NCBI RefSeq assembly: GCF_034808145.1
Contig: NZ_JAXHGM010000002.1
Span: 434,001-498,000 of the forward strand
DNA from: Halorubellus sp034808145
GTDB taxonomy: Archaea > Halobacteriota > Halobacteria > Halobacteriales > Natrialbaceae
Direction: 5' to 3'
Length of the DNA: 64,000 nucleotides
Below are positions 59,851-64,000 of the stretch, in pieces; the first letter of the stretch is position 1, and the number at the start of each line of letters is the position of its first letter. A program made the translations under genes and the position numbers. The notes under the pieces are model-generated. The model saw nothing but the letters and a program-made list of their open reading frames with translations, was not told where the DNA came from and did not search any database.

Positions 59851-60992
59851 CGTTCGTAGAAGGGGAGTGATTCGACGCGTGCTTTCTTCGACTGCCCGCG
59901 GACCACGACGCGCAGCGTGGTCCCCGGGTCCGTGTGGTCGGTCGATACGTACGCGAGCCCGATGGGGTCGTCGAGCGTCGGACTCATCGTGCCGCTCGTC
60001 ACTTCGCCGACGACGATGTCGTCGGTGTCCGTGACGTCGTACCCGTGCCGGGGGACGCCGCGGTCCACGAGCCGGAACCCGACGAGCTTCTCGTCGATGC
60101 CCTCCGCCTTCGCCTGCTCTAAGGCGTCGCGGCCGACGAACTCGGTGTCGAGCTTCACCGTGAACCCGATCCCGGCCTCGTAGGGGTTCCGCGGGTCGGT
60201 CTCGTGGTCGAAGTCCTGGCCGGAGAGGAGGAGTCCGGCTTCGAGCCGGAGGGTGTCGCGCGCGCCGAGCCCGCACCGCGTCACGTCGCGCTCCTCGGCG
60301 AACGCCGCCCACACCTCGGGCGCGTGATTCCACGGGGCGACGAGCTCCACGCCGTCCTCGCCCGTGTACCCCGTTCGCGCGACGAGGCACTCGACGCCGG
60401 CGACCGTCGCCCACGTCGAACTGAACCGCGACAGGTCCTCGACCGCGACGTCCGTCGCGTCGTCGACGTGCCCGATCGCATCCGGGCCCTGGACGGCGAA
60501 CATCCCGTAGTCGTACGTCGCGTCGTACACCGTCGCGTCCAGGTCGTGCTCGTCGCGGTACGCGGTCCACCGGTCGTGCATCTGCTTGGCGTGTCCGGCG
60601 TTCGGCACGAACAGGAACGACGACTCGCTCCCGCCGTCCGACTCGCCCGCGTCCGCTCCGGAACCGCCGTCGGTCCCGGGGAGCCGGTAGACGACCGTGT
60701 CGTCGATGATGTCGCCGTCATCGTCGGTGATCGTCGAGTACTGCGCGTCACCGGCGTCGAGCGCGGTGACGTCGTTCGTCGTCAAGCGCTGCATGAGCCG
60801 TTCGGCGTCCGGTCCAGACACCTCGATCTCGCTCATGTGCGAGACGTCGAAGATGCCCGCGGTCGACCGGACGGCCTCGTGCTCGGCGCGGATGCCATCG
60901 AACTCGACGGGCATGTCCCACCCGCCGAACTCGGTGAACTTCGCGCCGGCCTCGGCGTGACGGTCGCGCAACGGCGGCGTCTCCAGGGCCAT
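59847..60992 (-). CDS. gcvT: glycine cleavage system T protein (aminomethyltransferase)
   Basis: 381 residues from the ATG at 60992. TEFGGWDMPVEFDGIRAEHEAVR and GIFDVSHMSEIEVSGPDAERLMQRL open the folate-binding fold. RTGYTGEDGVELVAP and LGARDTLRLEAGLLLSGQD are family signatures. It transfers the methylene group to tetrahydrofolate, releasing ammonia. An Asp/Gly/Ser-rich loop (residues about 112-130) is a halophilic insertion. It is first in the gcvT-gcvH operon. Confidence 0.95.
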   Translation of the reverse strand: MALETPPLRDRHAEAGAKFTEFGGWDMPVEFDGIRAEHEAVRSTAGIFDVSHMSEIEVSGPDAERLMQRLTTNDVTALDAGDAQYSTITDDDGDIIDDTVVYRLPGTDGGSGADAGESDGGSESSFLFVPNAGHAKQMHDRWTAYRDEHDLDATVYDATYDYGMFAVQGPDAIGHVDDATDVAVEDLSRFSSTWATVAGVECLVARTGYTGEDGVELVAPWNHAPEVWAAFAEERDVTRCGLGARDTLRLEAGLLLSGQDFDHETDPRNPYEAGIGFTVKLDTEFVGRDALEQAKAEGIDEKLVGFRLVDRGVPRHGYDVTDTDDIVVGEVTSGTMSPTLDDPIGLAYVSTDHTDPGTTLRVVVRGQSKKARVESLPFYER

Positions 60993-61014
60993 ACCGGAGT
61001 CGTCGCCCGCCGGC

Positions 61015-61023
61015 AAGTAATGC
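61015..61023 (-). promoter_or_regulatory. TATA box of gcvT-gcvH
   Basis: The minus strand reads GCATTACTT centred about 27 bases before the gcvT ATG. The interval to the divergent gene at 61141 also holds a GGTAAGTAA box for that gene. Confidence 0.5.
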
Positions 61024-61140
61024 TTTCGTATCCCGGTTCCCCGCGCCCCCGTCCCGACTGTCACGCGACGCGGCGGGTTCGTCCGTGAGTGCGCCGACGC
61101 GTTCGGAACAGGTAAGTAACGTCCGGGAAAACGACGGCGC

Positions 61141-62475
61141 GTGAATCGGACCGTTCGACGAGCGGGCGCGTTCGCGCTCGTCGGGTCGCTCGTGCTCGCG
61201 GTGCCCGTCCTCGGTCGACTGGCGGTCGCCATCCCGGCGGTCGTCCTCGCGTTCACCGCCGCCGTCGACGAGGGGCCGCTGTTCGAACTGTTCGCGCGTC
61301 CCGGTGACCGCGAGGAGGACCGGCTCTACGGCCTCATCGGGTTCACGCTCGCCGCCACGGGCCTCGGTATCCTCGGGTTCATCGCGGAGCTCTCGCTGGG
61401 CGTGTTCGTCGGGACGGTCCTCCTGCTCGTCTGGGGGAACCTCACGAGCGAAGCCGTCAAACAGCGGTACCCGGACCCGTTCGCGGCGAGCGCCGGGTTC
61501 GCCGCGGGCGGGTCGGTCGCGTTCGTCCCCGGTGCCGCGTTCACGCTGTTCCGGGAGGGCGCGAGCGTCCGCGACGCACTCCCCGAACTCGCCTTCCTCG
61601 CGGTCGCCGGAGCCGTCTTGGGCGCGCTCGTCCGCGCGGCGCTGTTCGAGCGCGACGACCCGCTCGTGCTCTGGTCGGTCGCGCTCACGCTCTGGTTCCT
61701 CGAGGACCTCGTCGCGAACCCCGACGGCGGCGAGGTGGCGCTCGCGGTCGGCGTCACGGTCGCGTTCGGGTACGTCTCGTACTACCTTGAGACCGCGAGC
61801 GTCCCCGGGATGCTCACGGGCGTCCTGCTGGGGCTGCTCACCATCGTCCTCGGCGGCCTGGAGTGGTTCGCGATACTCATCGCGTTCTACGGCGTCGGCG
61901 GGTTGTCGACGAAGTTCAGGTACGAGGAGAAGGCCGCGCGCGGCGTCGCGGAGGACAACGAGGGCGCCAGGGGGAGCGGGAACGTTCTCGGGAACTCCGC
62001 GGTCGCGCTCGCGGCGGTCGTCGGGTACGCCGCGGTCGGACCCGGGTACGTCCCGCTCGCGGAGGACGTGTACCTGTTCGCGTTCGTCGGGAGTCTCGCG
62101 ACCGCGATGAGCGACACGCTCTCCAGCGAGATCGGCGCGGTCTACGACGACCCGCGGCTCGTGACGACGTTCGAGCGCGTCGACCCCGGGACCGACGGCG
62201 CCGTCACGTGGCAGGGCGAGCTCGCGGGGTTCGTCGGCGCAGCACTCGTCGCCGCGGCCGCGTACGCGCTGTTCCCCGCGGTCGGCGTCGCGGGCGCCGG
62301 CGTGGTGTTCGCGGCGGGGGTCGCCGGGATGACCGCCGACAGCGTCCTCGGCGCCACGATAGAAGACGCGTTCGTCGGGAACCAGGGCGTGAACTTCCTC
62401 GCGACGCTCGTCGGCGCGCTCGTCGGCGGCGCGCTCGCCGTGCTCGTCCTCGACGTCGCGCTCGCACTCTCCTGA
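61141..62475 (+). CDS. DUF92 integral membrane protein (VTE6-like)
   Basis: 444 residues from the GTG at 61141, with a GTAAGTAAC box about 25-30 bases upstream. About ten to twelve hydrophobic helices. The C-terminal half matches the DUF92/TIGR00297 pattern: GVGGLSTKFRYEEKAARGVAEDN, GNVLGNSAVALAA, AMSDTLSSEIGAVYDDP and GMTADSVLGATIED. Plant relatives (VTE6) phosphorylate phytyl phosphate, so an isoprenoid phosphate kinase role in lipid metabolism is conceivable. The N-terminal 190 residues add further helices beyond the usual core. Confidence 0.8.
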   Translation: MNRTVRRAGAFALVGSLVLAVPVLGRLAVAIPAVVLAFTAAVDEGPLFELFARPGDREEDRLYGLIGFTLAATGLGILGFIAELSLGVFVGTVLLLVWGNLTSEAVKQRYPDPFAASAGFAAGGSVAFVPGAAFTLFREGASVRDALPELAFLAVAGAVLGALVRAALFERDDPLVLWSVALTLWFLEDLVANPDGGEVALAVGVTVAFGYVSYYLETASVPGMLTGVLLGLLTIVLGGLEWFAILIAFYGVGGLSTKFRYEEKAARGVAEDNEGARGSGNVLGNSAVALAAVVGYAAVGPGYVPLAEDVYLFAFVGSLATAMSDTLSSEIGAVYDDPRLVTTFERVDPGTDGAVTWQGELAGFVGAALVAAAAYALFPAVGVAGAGVVFAAGVAGMTADSVLGATIEDAFVGNQGVNFLATLVGALVGGALAVLVLDVALALS

Positions 62476-62476
62476 C

Positions 62477-62920
62477 ATGCCCGTCCGTGACGCGACGCCA
62501 GGCGACGTCCCGGTCGTGCGCGCCCTCCAGTCGCTCCTCCCGGAGCCCGTCGACGACCTGTTCGCGGACGGTCTCCCCGGCGGTATCACGCTCGTCGCCG
62601 TCCCTGCGGGGGCGTGGTCGCCGCCCGGCGACGCCCGCGGCGGCCAGCCGGTCGGGTACGTGCACGCGTACGACACCGGGTACGTCGCCGAGCTCGCGGT
62701 CGCACCCGGACACCGCGGCCGCGGCCACGGTCGCGCCCTCCTCTCGCGATGCCTCGCCGAACTGCGTGCCCGCGGCGTCGACCGCGCGGAACTCGAGGTC
62801 GCGGCCGACAACGACCGTGCGCGGTCGCTCTACGAGTCGCTCGGGTTCACGGTCGCTGAACGCCGACCGGACCGCTACGAGACCGGCGACGGCCTCCGGA
62901 TGACCGTCGCGCTCGACTGA
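62477..62920 (+). CDS. GNAT-family N-acetyltransferase
   Basis: 147 residues. GYVAELAVAPGHRGRGHGRALLSRCLAEL near residue 75 contains the RGRGHG acetyl-CoA pyrophosphate loop. LEVAADNDRARSLYESLGFTVAERR is the usual C-terminal motif. The start is 1 base after the DUF92 stop, so the two are co-transcribed. The substrate is unknown; RimI-type protein acetylation is a possibility. Confidence 0.85.
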   Translation: MPVRDATPGDVPVVRALQSLLPEPVDDLFADGLPGGITLVAVPAGAWSPPGDARGGQPVGYVHAYDTGYVAELAVAPGHRGRGHGRALLSRCLAELRARGVDRAELEVAADNDRARSLYESLGFTVAERRPDRYETGDGLRMTVALD

Positions 62921-63045
62921 CGGCTCGAACCGGATCGACGCTCGCGAAGGCGCTCGGGCCGACTCGCGTCCACGACCGGTCCTCGCCTCCATCCGTCCGG
63001 TAACTGCCACCTACCTTTCCGTTCCCGGCCGGAACGCGAGGCACG

Positions 63046-63324
63046 ATGACCGACACCGACGAGATTCATCACCGAGAACTCGACCCCGACGGCGAGGCGC
63101 CAGCGACACAGGTCGCGTCGACCGTCGCTTCGCTCTCCGAACGCGACCAAGAGGGCCTCCAGAGCGCGTGGGAGCGCTTCGACCACGTCGTCGACGAGAT
63201 ATTCGAGAACCCGCCCGCGCCCGAGGCACAGGTCGAGGTCCGGTTCACGTACGAAGGGTACCGCATCACCGTCGAACAGGACGGCCACGCGCGGTTCGTT
63301 CCCATCGACCCGGACGCGGAGTGA
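63046..63324 (+). CDS. small HalOD1-like acidic protein
   Basis: 92 residues. The C-terminal half (VEVRFTYEGYRITVEQDGHARF) resembles the end of the haloarchaeal output domain HalOD1. The middle helix SAWERFDHVVDEIFENPP fits its central helix. HalOD1 proteins are thought to act downstream of haloarchaeal signalling proteins. The match is by eye, so a different small domain remains possible. The gene is separated from its neighbours by more than 80 bases. Confidence 0.55.
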   Translation: MTDTDEIHHRELDPDGEAPATQVASTVASLSERDQEGLQSAWERFDHVVDEIFENPPAPEAQVEVRFTYEGYRITVEQDGHARFVPIDPDAE

Positions 63325-63409
63325 CCGCTCCCGAACGCGGAGCGAGGTCTCTCGAACGCGGAGCGCGCTCCAGAACGTGCGGCCGTCGCGCGAGTCGCGC
63401 GCCGTGCGG

Positions 63410-64000
63410 TCAGACCGCGAGGTCGGCCGCGGTCCGGACGCGCACGCTCGTCGGTCGCTTCACGAAGTCGCCGAGTTCGGCGGCGACGACGTGGTCGACG
63501 CCGCGCTGCGCGGCGACGTCCAGGACCTTCTGCTCGAGTGCGCCGTCGAGCACTATCGCGTGCGGGTCGACGGCCGCGTCCCGGAGGAGCTCGAACGCGT
63601 CTGCGGCGCTCGCATCCGCCTGCACCGCGTACTCGTCGTCGAGCAACCGGACCGTTCCGGTGTCCTCTCCGACGACCGCGCTCACGTGCCCGCGGAGCGA
63701 CGTCGGCGCCTCCGCGTCCGCGGCGTCCTCGGGCCGTACCGGCCGCTCGCCGTCGACGTCGCCCGCGCCACTCGCCTCCGCGCCGGCGGCCGTCCCGTCG
63801 CTCGGTTCGTCGGCGTCGCCGGACGCTCCGTCACCGGTCGCGTCGGCGGCATCGCCTGGCGCTCCGTCACCGGTCGCGTCGGCGGCCGCCGTCCCACCGT
63901 TCGCTCCGACCGACGATTCCGCGCCCGGCGTCGCCGGAGTCTCCGCCACGTCCTCCGTCCCCTCGCTCTCTGACGACCCGTCCCGACCCGCGGACGCCGG
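63410..64000 (-). CDS. dnaG: DNA primase DnaG, C-terminal part (cut by window edge)
   Basis: 197 codons, open to the right edge. The last approximately 90 residues (SLRGHVSAVVGEDTGTVRLL, then HAIVLDGALEQKVLDVAAQR and VVAAELGDFVKRPTSVRVRT) match the C-terminal domain of archaeal DnaG, which associates with the exosome. Before it is an Ala/Gly/Asp-rich linker with imperfect GDAADATGDGA repeats. The TOPRIM catalytic core lies beyond position 64000. A GTG at 63949 is an internal codon, not the start. Confidence 0.85.
   Translation of the reverse strand, partial: PASAGRDGSSESEGTEDVAETPATPGAESSVGANGGTAAADATGDGAPGDAADATGDGASGDADEPSDGTAAGAEASGAGDVDGERPVRPEDAADAEAPTSLRGHVSAVVGEDTGTVRLLDDEYAVQADASAADAFELLRDAAVDPHAIVLDGALEQKVLDVAAQRGVDHVVAAELGDFVKRPTSVRVRTAADLAV

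Overview
The window is about 64 kb of GC-rich chromosome from a halophilic archaeon (class Halobacteria). Most proteins are strongly acidic. Many genes have an AT-rich box roughly 26-30 bases upstream of the start codon, as expected for leaderless archaeal transcripts. Marker genes are archaeal: replication factor C large subunit, aIF1A, aIF2-beta with a TRAM domain, deoxyhypusine synthase, the ubiquitin-like modifier SAMP1 and an archaeal DnaG. The genus cannot be fixed from the sequence alone.

Positions 1-16,700 hold an alpha/beta hydrolase, a small zinc-ribbon protein, an HTH regulator, a PhzF-family enzyme, RfcL and a secreted HExxH lipoprotein. A leftward biotin cluster (bioB, a bioU-like gene, bioF, bioD) follows, then an NhaC-family antiporter, heme A synthase CtaA, MsrB, aIF2-beta, dihydrofolate reductase, aIF1A and a methyltransferase. 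No bioA aminotransferase is present in the cluster; the gene in its place looks like the suicide-type DAPA synthase BioU.

Positions 16,800-28,600 hold a TIGR00300-family ornithine cyclodeaminase-like enzyme, a Tat-exported subtilase, a metal-binding HMA protein, a cold-shock protein, a heliorhodopsin with Schiff-base lysine and counterion glutamate, a large Tat lipoprotein with an HxHDWE motif, a cyclase-family hydrolase, a universal stress protein, deoxyhypusine synthase and a PAS histidine kinase. Positions 28,600-41,600 are rich in ion and osmotic functions: an MscS channel, two paralogous TrkA-C-like membrane proteins, a TVGYGD potassium channel and an HPP/Usp fusion. Nif3, SAMP1, a DUF547 protein, a nucleoside phosphorylase, thymidine kinase, TatA and small membrane proteins lie among them.

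Positions 41,700-47,640 are a leftward phosphate uptake operon pstS-pstC-pstA-pstB with an unusually long PstA. Positions 47,640-49,400 are the clearest accessory patch: lower GC, a C-terminal tyrosine-integrase remnant, and tRNA-Val(CAC). Between them is a 647-bp element with IS6-like terminal inverted repeats and a perfect 8-bp target duplication. It carries a small Tat lipoprotein gene instead of a transposase.

Positions 49,400-64,000 return to core content: an MBL hydrolase behind a DtxR-type inverted repeat, cobalamin adenosyltransferase, a small cluster of unknown genes, and the glycine cleavage system in two leftward pieces (gcvT-gcvH and gcvPA-gcvPB). A ribokinase-type kinase and a nucleoside hydrolase are divergent between those pieces, beside a short low-GC zinc-finger gene. 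A DUF92 membrane protein, a GNAT acetyltransferase, a HalOD1-like protein and the C-terminal part of dnaG, cut by the window edge, complete the region.
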